Of a stretch of 64,000 nucleotides of DNA, positions 33,255 to 45,999 are shown piece after piece. Each line of letters opens with the position of its first letter. The stretch's first letter is position 1. The DNA comes from Toxonevra muliebris (Eukaryota > Arthropoda > Insecta > Diptera > Pallopteridae). The notes below the pieces were generated by a model. The model ran no database searches, was not told the origin of the DNA, and saw only the letters and a list, made by a program, of their open reading frames with translations. The translations under genes and the position numbers were made by a program. The stretch lies in contig OY829327.1 of the NCBI GenBank assembly GCA_963691655.1, forward strand, positions 56,184,079-56,248,078, read 5' to 3'.

Positions 33255-34154
33255 TACCACCTTGATCAAAAAGTTCCCGGAATTTATTCAGAAAATTAAA
33301 AATACAAGTTTATTCATCTAAATCTACATTGTTCCCTTCTAAGTAATCCCAATCGACTGCAACACACTTATGCCAGCGCTTGATCCAATCCTCGAAACAT
33401 TTTTTGTATTCGGTTTGCGGTATGTCCATCAGTGCTTCCTGCGATTTTTCCATTACTTCCTCTCGGCTGCTGAAACGCTTTCCCCGTAATGGGTTTTTAG
33501 CTCGATTGAGGAGAAAGAAGTCACAGGGAGCCAAATCAGGTGAATTTGGTGGCTGTTGGATGGTATTTGTTGCATTTTTCGTCAAAAAATTACGAATAAC
33601 GTTGGCACTGTGCGACGGTGCGTTATCATGGTGCAAAATCCACGAGTTTTCTGTCCACAATTCTGGTCTCTTTCGGTGAATTGCTTCACGCAAACGCCTC
33701 ATAACGCCCAAATAATACTCTCTGATTGTTAATTTGCGGTTATTGACCAAAATTTCTTTTACTTTATCAACGTTTTCGTCGGTTTTCGATGTCGATGGCC
33801 TGCTACTGCGTTCATCATCTTCGATTGACTCACTACCACTTCTGAACTGCTATTGCCATCAGTAAACGACCGTTTTTTTTTTCAACATTTCCAATGTTCG
33901 CGCACCATTAAATCCGTTTTTTACGCAAAATTTAATAAAATACAATTTAATAAAATTGTAAAAAATCGCCAACACACACAGAGATAGATGTACACTTGGC
34001 TACGTAACTTTGGCAAATGTCAAGCTATGACGCTAAGATTTTGAGGGAATATCAACAACAGATGTACCAACTTATAAAAAAAAACAGAACTAAAATCGGA
34101 ACGATGGGAGCGTCACACGGTGGTTATTCCGGGAACTTTTTGATCAAGGTGGTA
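33255..34154 (-). mobile_element. Internally deleted mariner element with intact TIRs and TA target
   Basis: The ends are taccaccttgatcaaaaagt at 33255 and its exact complement at 34135-34154; the match continues through tcccggaat. Both are flanked by TA. Total length is about 900 bp against about 1.3 kb for a full mariner, with the deficit on the transposase N-terminal side. Confidence 0.92.
33310..33770 (-). pseudogene. Mariner transposase, C-terminal part (D,D34D)
   Basis: The frame from about 33750 to 33310 encodes about 146 aa. HHDNAPSH carries the second catalytic Asp, and NSPDLAPCDFF carries the third, 34 residues later, which is the classic mariner spacing. The N-terminal helix-turn-helix region, the first catalytic Asp and the linker motif are missing. 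Beyond 33780 the strand holds only scattered similarity, so the protein cannot be active. Confidence 0.92.
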
Positions 34155-37145
34155 TACGAGTACTGAATATATTTTATTCGGTACTTTATTGATACATCGT
34201 ATCAATACTTTTCATTCAATATCGTTTCCTTAACTGTGCACAATGTAGACAAATTTTTATTTTTCATTTGTCACCGAACCCCTAGGTACCCTGAATATCA
34301 TTCCAGGACTTAACTACTACGCAACGGCGCATGTTGATTTTAATGGATCGAGTGTGTCTGCAAGTCTTTTAGATTTATATTGCCGAGCTTATGAATACAC
34401 GTCGCCATTACTTAGGATCCATTTTTCTGGAAGTATAAAATATTTTTTTATATTTTGAAGTCGTACATTTTAAAAACTATTTTATAGCGTTTTTTTTCTC
34501 GGAAAAAATTCTACATTTTCTCTGCCCTCTTTGTCTGTTCTGATTTTTTTCCGTTCTATTCTCAAAAACAATGTTGACCACAAAAATAAATAGTGTTTTA
34601 TTCTAAAAATGTTGATTGCAAAAGTATAAGAAATGCAGAATTTTTTGACCCGTCGAATGTGACGGAGCAAGAAATTTTGCCTTTCAGTAGGTAAAAACAA
34701 CTGCGGAAAATATTTTAGAAATTAGGGCAGAATTAAGTGAATCCAAGTCAGAATCTAAAAAAACCCACATTCTATGAGGGCAGAAGTTTTTTTTAGAGAA
34801 AGAGAACGCTATTAGTTAAAAACGAAGAGTTCGTTATATTTTCGGTTTTTTGGAATGGAAAGTCAATAAGCGTACAATTTTCGAATTTTGATTGATACCG
34901 CTGGGCTAAAAATCGTCCAAATTCAAAAATAAGTCACACAATCAAAATTGAAACAAACTGTGCATGCATGCAAATTCATTTCATGAATATGAATATTCCT
35001 TAACTACAACAAACAACAATAGCTAATGTACATACATATAGGTACATTATATACTTAAATGTATGTACTTACATGCATATGTAGATATGTATGTATGGAT
35101 GTATTTTATAACACGAAAATGTAGTAAAAACGTGCACGATTACGTCGTGTAAATCACGTCAAAAATCGAGTGTTGAAAATGTTGTTATTGTTGTTGTGGT
35201 TGATGGTGCTGCCATATCTCCACATGTAAAAATGTGGATTCACACATACATATTTATATGAGCATCGCATGTAAGTCTCAATAAAAATCCTTTTCTCCAT
35301 TTTTTTCATTGAGTGCGCACAACGCACTTTTTCGATCGCAGATTATACATGCAAACATAAATACAAACCCCTAACCGCCAAATTAACGTAAGTGCCAAAG
35401 AGTACATTTTAAAGGAGAAGGTTTTATGCATTACTTGTTGTACAACGCTATATGTGAATTTAAATGTTTCCAAATGATTTTTTCTGGAATCTTTTACAAC
35501 GGACATCCATTAAGTTGTGAAAAGATGCTCCGGTGCTAAAGTCAAATTTTTCATAAAAAAAATGATTTTCGAAAAAATGGCGTTTACGTTAATTTTGCAG
35601 TTAGGGCTTTATATACAAGTATATATGTATATTAGTAGGTACGATGATATGCGCACATGAGCATTATGTTCCTTATGGAGCGAGTATGTCTGCAAGTCGC
35701 TTCGATTTATATTGTAAAATATGAATGCAGGCAAAATAGTTTAGTTTAGTTAACTTTAAGACACAAATGGCTAGGATGATGATGATGATGCTGTTGCTGC
35801 TGCTGAATCTGAAGCTGCTGTTGAAGGTGCTGTTTGTTGAGTATGTTGTGGTAAAATGGCAAGAAAAAACATGTGTTGTTCGAGCTGCCGCTAAAGTACA
35901 TGTAAATGTCATATTGATATAAATTTATGACATCACGTGGATATGCATTTACGGGTAGTTTGGATTAAGCTAAAAAAAAAGTTTGGCGGTTTGGCTTTAT
36001 TTTTGCGTGAAAATATTTTAATGTACCTACTATTTTTAAATTGCATTAGTACTATAATATCTATGTCTATGTAGGAAAAGTTATTTACGCATCGTAGTCT
36101 GTACTATGTATAGATATTATTCTTATAACAAATAAAAATTACTTCAATACTAACACAGACATGGTACCATTATTTTTATAAAGAACATTTTAAATTTTAA
36201 AGGTTGAAATATTTGTTTCTACGTAAACTGCATGGGCAGTATTGCTACTCTGGCTTAAGGGTCGGAGAAATGCAGATTTAAATGACAAGAATATTAAATA
36301 GTGGGAAGTGCATTTAAGATTTACTTTCACCAAACATATTGATCTTATACCGAAACTGTATAGATACGAGCATTATTGATACCTAATAATAATATTATTA
36401 CTTGAATTTGAATAAGTTACGAATAAATGTATAAAATTTGATTTTCTGCACATATTTTTTATAAACTTCCTTCAGGTTATCTTCCGACGAGTTAGTTTGG
36501 TTACCGAGTCTTTTTGTTCAGCGAGTGTTTCCATTTATGTTTTGTTTTATGCATAAGTCATTTCTGAAAAAGAATAATAAATAAATGAATAAATTTATAA
36601 ATCAAAAAATAAGTAAATTAATAAATAAATGACAAATAAATAAATACTTACTATACATTGAGACAGCAAATTTGCGCCATTGGTTAAGTTCATTCGCTGT
36701 ACTTTCCGATAGGTTGATTGTTTTCATCTACGAACTTTTGTTCAACATTTTATTAATAATTACACCTTTAGAAAATAACGATTTTTTTAAATTTGTTTTA
36801 TACAATAACACTTTTTCACAAATTCACTTAACATCTTGCGTCCGACTTGCTCAAAAATTACTCAATAACAAGTAAAATTAGTTGAAGACAAATTCAATAG
36901 CTGTTAAAATAGCAGTAAATGACGAAGAACAATTACGAAGCAAAGTTTTCAAGAAAAAAAGAAAATCGTTTTGTTTCAACTTTGCATTCAAATAGGAACT
37001 AACTACCGAATTAGTGAATTTATTCCAACCACAGAACTAGATCTTTTTGTATCTAGTTCGCTGTTTCACTGCTGGGTACAGACAAATGTATGTATACATA
37101 TATGGTACATTGAAATGCACTATTTACTGACAGTTTTCAATTTTT
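34155..37145. other. Non-coding stretch with a small duplicated phrase
   Basis: No gene is recognised. A phrase tctgcaagtcttttagattt followed by atattg at about 34359-34383 recurs diverged at about 35690-35715. CTG/GAT triplet runs occur at 35775-35830 and ATAC/ATGT microsatellites at 35025-35100. Confidence 0.4.
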
Positions 37146-37341
37146 AATAAGAATATATTTTCCGGTAACGGTCCGTCATATCGTATTAATAACGGAAAAG
37201 TCTCCGTTTTTTATAAGAATATACAGTCCTTAAACTGTACGTTTTGTCGTATTTTTTACGAAAAAGTTTCCGTTTTTAAAAAGAATATACAGTCCGTAAA
37301 CAGTACGTCTTATCGTATTTTCAACGCAAAAGTCTCCGTTT
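37146..37341. repeat. 65-66 bp minisatellite, three units
   Basis: Three adjacent units begin aagaatata (near 37148, 37213 and 37280). Each runs through a cagtcc..aaac.gtacgt block, tcgtatt, and an acg.aaaagt.tccgtttt end. Divergence between units is about 15-25 percent. A related phrase around ccgtttctggaccggaaacg follows at 37420-37445. Confidence 0.8.
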
Positions 37342-39142
37342 TGTATGTTCCTTTTTATCCGTTTACTGTACCGTTTCCGGATCCAGAAACGGATAAGTTC
37401 TGGATACAAATCCGGCACTTCTGTACCGTTTCTGGACCGGAAACGGTACGTTTTGTTGGTTGGGTAGTTTCAATTATTGGGCCTCAAACCATCACGCTAT
37501 TGAAAAAATTTTGCTTTAACACTAGTTGTGAAAAAATCATTCGATTGATTTTTTGCTATAGCGAAATATGCAAACAGTTTTTTTCTGTAAGCGAAATGTA
37601 AATGAATTCGACTAAACAAATCGTTCTATAGTTAAAATTATTCATTCAGCCTTTCAGCAGTTGAAATTACTCGATAGTTTTTATCACTACTTAATACCAA
37701 TACAGCAGTACTGACTGCGTTGCACTGGCTTGGTGGTCATGATGGCCAATTCCATGGAATATCAGATATACATGGAATTTCGAATGCTGCATACAGTTGT
37801 GTGCGACGTGTTTGCGATGCCATTGTTAATATGTTCTTCGGTAAAAAAAAAAATTTAAGAAAAAAATTTGAGAAAGAAATTTATCAAAATATTTGAAAAA
37901 CTTGCAAAAAAATATACGAAACTATTTTAATTTTCAGAGAAATTGTAATTTTCAAAACGATCTAGCTCACGTACAATTATTGCTAGAGACGAAATATTTT
38001 GCGAATAATCATAAAATAAACCGAGGTAACTTTTAGAGGGGTTCAGCAAAGCCATTTTTTTTTGTATGGGGCCTCGAGGCACTTTAATAGCACTGACGTA
38101 AAAAATTTCACTACTTATATTTCTTAAATAGATAAATAAAATAAATAAATATACAATATAGAATTAATTTTATTAACAAAACTACGCAAATTTTGCACTT
38201 GTAAGGATGTAATGCACTCCCTAAACATTCACAGGACATGCTTATAAAAATATTTCTTTTCATACTCTTAATTAATTCTATTGTTATTATAAATTTGTGT
38301 ATAGACAATTACAACAACAACGAAAACTATCATCAAAATGAGTTTATTTTGGGTTGGGATTGTGCGCATATGCGCCGACGTTGAACATTGTACGTGTACA
38401 TGTTTTTAAGGGTGTTAAATGAGGCGTTTAACTCATTGTCAGTTAACTTTCACCACAGAAACAGACAGGCAGACAGACAGCAAATGCGGCAGACCGCAGT
38501 TGAAAATATCACGAGAAGTGCTTTGCTCTGGCGCTACGTTACCCTGATAAGCGCGTAAAGTAAATTTGATTGTGGTTGTTATTTGGGTTAAGTTTTTGTT
38601 TTTTACTTTATTCTTTAGATGTGAGTGCGTTGAAAATCTGAACATGTGACAGTTTCACATGAAAATACTATCAGTTGCACAAGTGTATCCTTTTTTTTTA
38701 ACGATGATGATGCGCATGATTTTCTAGGTTGTTCTTGTTTTTGTATGCTTGATTTTTTATTTTTCGCGTGACTCGTGTCGGTGAGTCCTTGACCTATTCA
38801 TGTTTGCGCTTGTGTTTATTTGGAGTGTTTCTATTTTCCACATACACAAATATGTAGATACCCTACACACGGCAGAATATTACTTAGATTTTACTCGTAT
38901 TGCTATTGGGGATACAGTGCAAACAATTCTTAAGGGGGCATTCCAGTTTGAAATTAGACAAATATCATTTTTTCAATTTTTAAAAATTTTTCGGCCATAT
39001 TGAATCCACCATTCTGAATTTTTCAAATCTTATGTCAAATTCGTAATCAGCGATCTTGAAAACCCCTGAGTAATGATTTCGAAGCCAAATAATTGTTTGC
39101 TTATATAGCTGTTTGTTTTTAGACGTTAGGTACCTTTTTTTG
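37342..39142. other. Non-coding stretch, nothing recognised
   Basis: AT-rich sequence with (AAAT)n at about 38130-38160 and a cagacaggcagacagacagc run at 38461. No supported gene. Confidence 0.4.
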
Positions 39143-39150
39143 GTACACCA

Positions 39151-40136
39151 CAGTGTTGGGAAATGTAGGTATCTCGTACTTTTGCAGTACTTTTTTGTTT
39201 TAAAAAGTACCGTAGTACCACCGTGCCCTATTCAGTACCTTTTTACGCTCATGGAAATACAACAAAATATCTGTATTTCATATAATGTGCTTACTTTTCG
39301 AAATTCGCAATTTAATTACTTATGACCATTATTAAGTATCAGAGCTGTAAAAGAATGCATTCAAGTCACAATTAATAAGCGACAGTTCATGATTGCAGTT
39401 ATTGATTAACATATTTGACCCCAAAATAAAAAATGGAGTCAAGAGAATGCAATCTTTTTTTGAAATCATGGGAATACAAATCCTATGACTTCAAAATCAT
39501 GACTGCATTGAAGTCATTTGGAGCTAATTGGAATTTAAAGTCAATTGGAGTCACTTAAAGTCACTTGGAGCCAATAGGGATTTGAAGCCAATTGGAGCCA
39601 CTTGAAATCATTATGACTCGATTGAGGATTTTAAGTCAATTGAAGTTACTTGGAGCCAATGGGGATTTGAAGTTGTTGATACGTTTAACGAAAACCAGTT
39701 GTCTAAGCAATGCCACACAGCCAATTAGATTCGTACAAGATCATAACAGAATTAAAATACTTTTTGTGATTCTGTGTTAAAAAGAAATAACAGCTTAAGT
39801 TTATTTTTCTGTCGTCCGAGTTTAACATCTTTGAATAGAAATCTTAAAGAAACTCATTCACTGTTTTAAAATACCTACCTTCAAATTATTTATTGTTTCA
39901 TTCTTGAAACAACAAGTAATTCTAAAAACTATTTTAAATCTCTCACCAGTTTAATATTTATAATCAGAAATATATGACAACATATTTTCCATCTTAGGTC
40001 AAGTTAGGCTTTCTTCATTTTTACCACAGAATTGTTGATAGAAGTACCATTTCGGAGAATACCTACCTTTTCGGAGAAAAAGTACCTTTTTTTACACAAT
40101 TCGACACCATTTTACCAAACCTATTTCCCAACCCTA
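39151..40136. mobile_element. hAT-type non-autonomous element with perfect 8-bp target duplication
   Basis: The left end is cagtgttgggaaatg and the right end is its near complement atttcccaacccta. The 8-bp direct duplication gtacacca flanks the element at 39143-39150 and 40137-40144. The end sequence and 8-bp duplication are diagnostic of the hAT superfamily. At 986 bp it encodes no transposase. Confidence 0.93.
39480..39680. repeat. Degenerate tandem repeat inside the hAT element
   Basis: Repeated variants of agtcaattggagtcacttgg and gagccaatggggatttgaag occur with a period of about 20-45 bases. This looks like satellite expansion carried by the transposon. Confidence 0.7.
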
Positions 40137-40144
40137 GTACACCA

Positions 40145-41430
40145 AGGCCTTTGTTTTACTTCAAATATTTCACTAATAAATATTTTAGGAGAGTATTTTT
40201 GAAACTATAAGGCAACCAGAATAAAAAACATTTATGTTCTTCAGATTTTAAAATGGAATGTCCTCTTGATCTGCAAAACGTTGGTCACCCCACAACAAGG
40301 TTGTGTCGACTACTGAACTTGAAATTCAATTCTCAGATAAGCCACATTTTACTCCATACTTTAGCTGGCATAAAACCGAAAGATTTCTTCATTCGTCTGC
40401 AAATATCACATTCACAATACAAGGGGATTGGAATAGTACTGTCAAGACCCTCAAAGAGCTAGCTGTTAATCTAGCAAGAGTAAAATCAAATTGAAGAATT
40501 AAATTGAATTGTTAATTTGCTGATTAAAATTATTTGTAAGCTGAACAGATTAAAACCAAAACGGCCCTTATCATTGCCCCTACAAAGGAAGGATCGACCA
40601 TGAGGGCTTCAAGACTTTAACACTTTATAGCCCTTTATCAGTTTAGGAAAACAATGGACTAAAATATCTTTATAAAATACTTCAAGTTTACTAGCAATGC
40701 CGGTTGTAGCGCATTTTGTTGAAAATAAACTATGAACTATAAATATGAACTTCACAGATGTGAATTATTTTGAAATAGAACAAGTGTCGGTGTTATAAAC
40801 ACCGACCTTAAAAAAGAAGTTAAGCAACTTTTTACAAATGTAAATAAAATGTTTGCGGGTGCAATACGCACTAAAAAAATAACATAACTCAAAAAAAGGA
40901 CAAAATTCTACAACCCCGCGGCAGAGCCGCCACTAAAAAAATCAACAGAAGGGTTGACAACCTCAGAAAATTTTAATGCGACAAAAATTAACTGCAATAA
41001 AATTTATAAACTTCATACTTTGCGAAGTGCGTAAGGAAGTAATAAAAAAAAATGGAAATTATTTATGATCAGTCAGAATCCTCTTCAAGTACACAAGTTG
41101 AGGTAGAACAGCAGAAATTTCACCCCCTCAACTACTAATGGATGCATGTAGTTACTACGAGTTCATAAATTGTAAGCATATTTGTGTATAACAAGCGGGG
41201 TGTGGAGGGGTGGGATGCAGGATTTATTCCTTATTCCTTTATGTTCTCGTTATTGTGTCGCAGCATTTGATTACTCAATATGTTTGATTTTATGATAATT
41301 TTGCAGCATTTCATGTTAAAGATTTAAACGATTAGCAGTGGCGTGTACGCAACTGACAGATACGGATATATACATATGTATGTAAGTATGTCCCTGTGGT
41401 TGTATCTGCCATATGCGATCACATACGGAC
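40145..41430. other. Non-coding stretch, nothing recognised
   Basis: Two overlapping 63-69 codon frames at 40253-40494 have no recognisable domain. A short hairpin gtcggtgttataaacaccgac lies at about 40786-40806. Confidence 0.4.
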
Positions 41431-41450
41431 ACGCACACACACACACACAC
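41431..41450. repeat. (AC)n microsatellite
   Basis: A nearly pure CA run lies inside a wider CA/CAT-rich block (41420-41475). Confidence 0.9.
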
Positions 41451-42009
41451 CATCGCACCATCACACCACATTTGCACTTGTGCACATGTCAATTGGCGAT
41501 ATTTTCTGTTTACTCTTTGTATCTTTACTTCCAATTTGGATTTAATTTCAATTTTTCATATCTGCGCACAACAGCGCGCAATGAATCTATCGGCAGTAAA
41601 TCTCGTAAGTGGTGGCAATTTTATTGACTTTATCGATTGAATGTGATCGCATTAGAATATTATACTTTTTGGCTTAGCTGCGATTGAGTTACTTAGCACA
41701 GAGCACACACATTTGTATGTAACTAGGCACATATGGACGTGGGTAGGATTTGTGCTTCGGAAATTTTTAAATCAAGTGGAAGTAATAACAATTCAAAATT
41801 TTGTATTTTTATGGGATAAATACGGACGTTTTTCAGTAGCAACGATTTGTTATTGAGGCCATTATGTTATTTATCAAGTTCAATTCTTATGGACGTGAGT
41901 GGAATTTACGCACTCATGATAATAATGAAGGTAATTGGAGTAGTTTTTGGAGTAGTTTATAATATTTCTTTTAATAAGCAATAACAATTTAATATAAATA
42001 TTAAAATGG

Positions 42010-42690
42010 GGTCGGATATTTGAATCAATGGAGGATGCACGTTACAGTGCAACGGGTTATTAAACACACTCGGACTACATTAAATCTACAAGTTCAGCGC
42101 CAGTTTAGAGATGTCTTACTTTTAGAAAGCTTGATTTTGGGTTGAATTATGCACTGAATTTATTCTGATATTTGGTTTAATTGGTTTAACTTTTCCGTTT
42201 TTGATCTGATTTGATTGTATTTCAGAATTTTGTTATGATTTTGGATCTCAATTTTCAGTCTAGTCTAAATTTTGATTTGCTTTTAGTCTGTATTTGAGAT
42301 GCTTCTGGTCTGATTTTTTATGTAACTCTTAGTCTAAATCGTGGTCCAAATTTTGCTCTGACCAGCGTTTACTCAGGGTTTGATCTGATTTCTGGTCTAA
42401 ATTTTGGTTTGCTTCCAATTTGTATTTAGTGTTCGTTTAGCCTCATTTTTAATGTAACTTTCAGATTGCGTTGCGTTCGAACTTTTGGTCTGAATTGGCT
42501 TATTCTTGATACGAGTTTTGGTCGGAATTTCGTTCAAAACTCGGTCTGAATTTTGTTCTAAATTTTAGTCTGAATTTGGCTGGAATTTTGGTCTAGTTTT
42601 TGTTTAATTTGTAGTCTGAATTCTGTCTAAAATTTTGGTCTGTATTTGAGTTAAAATTTTTTGGTGTGAATGCACTAGAATACAAAATTT
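42010..42690 (+). repeat. Degenerate TTTGGTCTGAATT repeat family, copy A
   Basis: After a unique head (gaatcaatggaggatgcacg, cggactacattaaatctaca, agaaagcttgat), about 550 bases are built from variants of ttttggtctgaattttggtc. Head and body both recur inverted at 56500-57965, including the distinctive accagcgtttactcag phrase, so the two are copies of one element and not chance simple sequence. Confidence 0.85.
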
Positions 42691-43667
42691 CATTTTTAAA
42701 ATATAGCATGAACCGAAGTATGTTTTCTAAACTAATTCGAGGTCGCTGAACACGAAAATCACATTCATTTTTTTTCTGTGGATAAGTTTTCGAGATATGA
42801 CAAAAAAACGGTTGTTCAGGTTACAGTTTCATTACCTATATTTTCGACCGACCCAAGTTATATATCATAGAAATTATGATTAAATTACGTGCCAAACATC
42901 GGATTTAAGACAAATTTCGAGTTTTCGAGAATACTTTGTAATTTTTGATCCGATTGCTATCGTTTTAGGCTTAAAATTTTTTCTATCTAGGATAATAGGA
43001 ATTTTGAGTCACTCAGGCATACCGAGATAGATGAAACTTCAAATCATTCCCTGTGTATCTGGCTTGCCTTTCTCGGACTAGTTCTAGTGTTTTTTGAACT
43101 GACAAGTTAAAAGATAAAAACACCATGCACTACACGTAATCTTATACATAAAAAGTCAATTATTAAAAAGGAAAACAAATTTTTTACAAATGATCTTTTT
43201 AATGGTCTGAATGCTACGATCCTACGCAGATATCCGCACGCTACTACCAAAAAGGTAATTACAAATCTTGGTAAACAATTACACTTAAATCCCCTGTTGT
43301 TAGCAGTTGAAAACAATAGATCTCTGTTAAAAATAGAAAAAATTAACTGAAAAATATTTTTAGGATATTTTGCACATGAACAGCCAAGTAGAATATGGTT
43401 GCACGCAGAAAGTTCCTAATAACATTTATTCCCTTCTTCTTAACGTATTCAATGACATTATGCAGAAGTTGATTTCATTTCTAAGTAAAACTTTTTTTTT
43501 ATAGTTTTATGTTAATTTCCAATCATTTTTTGTTTTTTTTTTTTTTTTGTTTTTGTTGAAAACTAATTTCTAACATGATTCCCATGATTTTACTTACAGC
43601 AAAAATTAATGCAATTCATTTTGTTGTTTGTCCTAAATTGATGCGATCATTGCGATCGTTTTAATTT
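42691..43667. other. Non-coding stretch; one ATG-less open frame
   Basis: A plus-strand frame free of stops at about 43110-43349 ends ...KKVITNLGKQLHLNPLLL and then VENNRSLLKIEKIN. It has no ATG and no domain that I recognise, so it may be transposon debris. The rest is AT-rich. Confidence 0.35.
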
Positions 43668-43668
43668 C

Positions 43669-43843
43669 AGCAATTGCAGCAGCAGCAGAAACAGCAGCAG
43701 CGCATGCGCACACAGTCAGTTCGACTGACGAAAATGAAAAGAAACGGTAAAAAATCTAAAAATCTTGGAAATTCTGTGAAAATATACGAAAGTGTAAGAA
43801 AAAACAACAACGACGAGGAATTAAAGCGGCAGCGGCAGCAATA
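43669..43843 (+). other. Candidate exon after a strong splice acceptor (unproven)
   Basis: A good acceptor (cgttttaatttcag) is followed by an open frame of about 57 codons that begins QLQQQQKQQQRMRTQS and continues with basic residues to a TAG. CAG-repeat frames are common in fly genes and in fly non-coding DNA alike. No partner exon is visible. Confidence 0.2.
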
Positions 43844-44084
43844 GCAGAAATACAACAGCATAAATCTCATTGCAAACGTTTGGCAAATTTTTTGTGCTTT
43901 TTTAATTGTGTACATGTAGCAGCAGCTCATGTGCCTTCTCCAGCTTCAGCTTGAGCTCGTATCCTCACCCGCACTTGTGCTAGCGCTCACCGAATGTTGT
44001 AGCTGTTTGCAGCTTGCGGGCAGGGCGTGATGAGAAATTTAATATTGCCACAGATAAACGGTAGATAATAATTTTTGGTGAGCG

Positions 44085-44235
44085 TAGCTACAAACTTGTT
44101 GGTTGTTTGTGGTGGTATTGCTGCCGCTGATGCCTGCTGCTCCTGCTGCTGCGGCACTCAATTGCAACTGTTGCAACGACGAGAGTTAATGGTGGTGGAG
44201 GTGCTGCTGCTGCTGCTGCTGCTGCAGTGGCTTTG
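44085..44235. repeat. CTG/CAG triplet-rich tract
   Basis: Runs of ctgctgctgctgctgctgct at about 44200-44223 lie within a broader CTG/GTT-rich block. Open frames on both strands here follow from the triplet composition. Confidence 0.8.
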
Positions 44236-45999
44236 GCTGCCGTGGCAATATCAGATTTCATTTCATTAAAGTGCATCACGAAATCAATGAAGAAGAACGC
44301 GCAAACTGCCCAAGAAGCAACATGCACCAAGCTACATATACATAGATGATACCTTATTCATTTCATTGGTAGAAAATTGGAGGAAAAATGCTTAGGCAGT
44401 TAGAGGTAGTGGTAGCTGCAGAGGTAAAGGGGAACATAATCAAAAAGATAAAAATTTCATTTTTGCCAACTATGAAATGGGAGTATTAACCACAACTACT
44501 CAACTCCGCTATCTGTAGGTACAACTTCTTTATTTTACGTATTTTTGTTGTTGTTGTTTTTTTTTTGTGTTTTTATTTTTCAACCATTTGGTAGCCATTG
44601 AAAACTTAGCTGGTTTGCATTGGATACGAACTCGTAGCATTGTTCAGATCCAGCTAGTGATTGTAGCCGCCATTCTCAGCGTCAATTCACTACTCGAGGT
44701 CAAAGTACGAAATTAGATTTTGGAAATGAGCGATTAAGTTTTTGGCGGTCAGAGGGGCGAATAGCGAGAAGGAGACAGAGTAGTGCGGTATGGATGGATG
44801 TAGGGATTTTTGTTTTTAATAGATTGCCTCCGTCTCCGTCTCTGTTTATTTTTAATTTTTTATTTTTATTGTAATTGACTCACGCAGTCAATCGATAAAT
44901 TATACCGTGATTATGAAATAATAATAATTTGAAATTGGGTCTCTTAATTTATCTGCTCCGAATGAGAAGCAGAATATTCAAAATCATCTAGCCAATTATT
45001 TTGATGGTTGTCTGTTGATATTTAACTTAATCTAAGCCCGGTACTAATCTAAGCTTACAAATGACATCAATAGCAGTGGCAATTACAAAATTGCAAATAT
45101 TTATTTTAGAATTTTTTTATTATCCCATTATTTAGTGGTGAATCAAATAACAGTATACTATAGTGAAAATGAACCTTTGAATGTAGGAATTTCGAATACA
45201 TCCTCAAAGTCTGGACTTTAGACCGAAAAATCGATTTTCATAAATGCTTGTATATATTAAGTCAAAACTCTATAATTTTACAATCGCTTTTAAATATTTC
45301 TATTTTATTTTAAAGAAAGGAGAAATGTACTTCTAGCGGTAGGTACTTATATAAAATTCAAGATAATTTTGAAAAATAGCGAAGCTTAGTTGAAAATAAA
45401 TCGAGAAGCCCAATTATTTATTTTTATTTTTTTTTCAATTTTTAAAACGATTTTCTTACATGTTTTGTTCAATAACAAGTTTTTTGTTTGATTTTCAAAA
45501 ATTCGTTTAATTTTGCTTTAGATTTTCGATTTCGCTTGTAACAATAATTTAATTTTTTTGTATGGAAATTAGCTAAAATCTCTATAACTTAATTTAATTT
45601 ATGGATTCTGGCCAGATTCAAATTATTTTCTTTTTTCTTTTCTTTAAACTTAAATATAAATCTTTGAAACCAATTGAAAAATAATGAAGTTTTGGTTTCA
45701 AAAGTTAGTACAATTTATTTTTGTAGCACCGTGTAATTAAAAACCCTTGACACTTATATTAACAACCAGATTTCTTCTTCTAGTCAACAATCAATATACC
45801 CACGTTTTTAAAACGAAATTCGAATAATAATAGGATATTTATGCAAAATTTGAATTACAGAAGTCTCCTTTTTTTGTCGGAACTGCAAAAGAAATATTCA
45901 AGCTTACAGCAGTCAGACAAGTTTTACGTCCATTGTACTGTATCCTGTGCTCCCTCTTGTTATTACCTACCAGATTTATTAATAAATCTGAGCAGATCC
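44236..45999. other. Non-coding stretch, nothing recognised
   Basis: AT-rich sequence with (GTT)n/T runs near 44545-44580. No gene signal. Confidence 0.4.

Noticed and set aside
33380..33679. 99-codon plus-strand frame inside the mariner
   Set aside because: Antisense shadow of the transposase frame.
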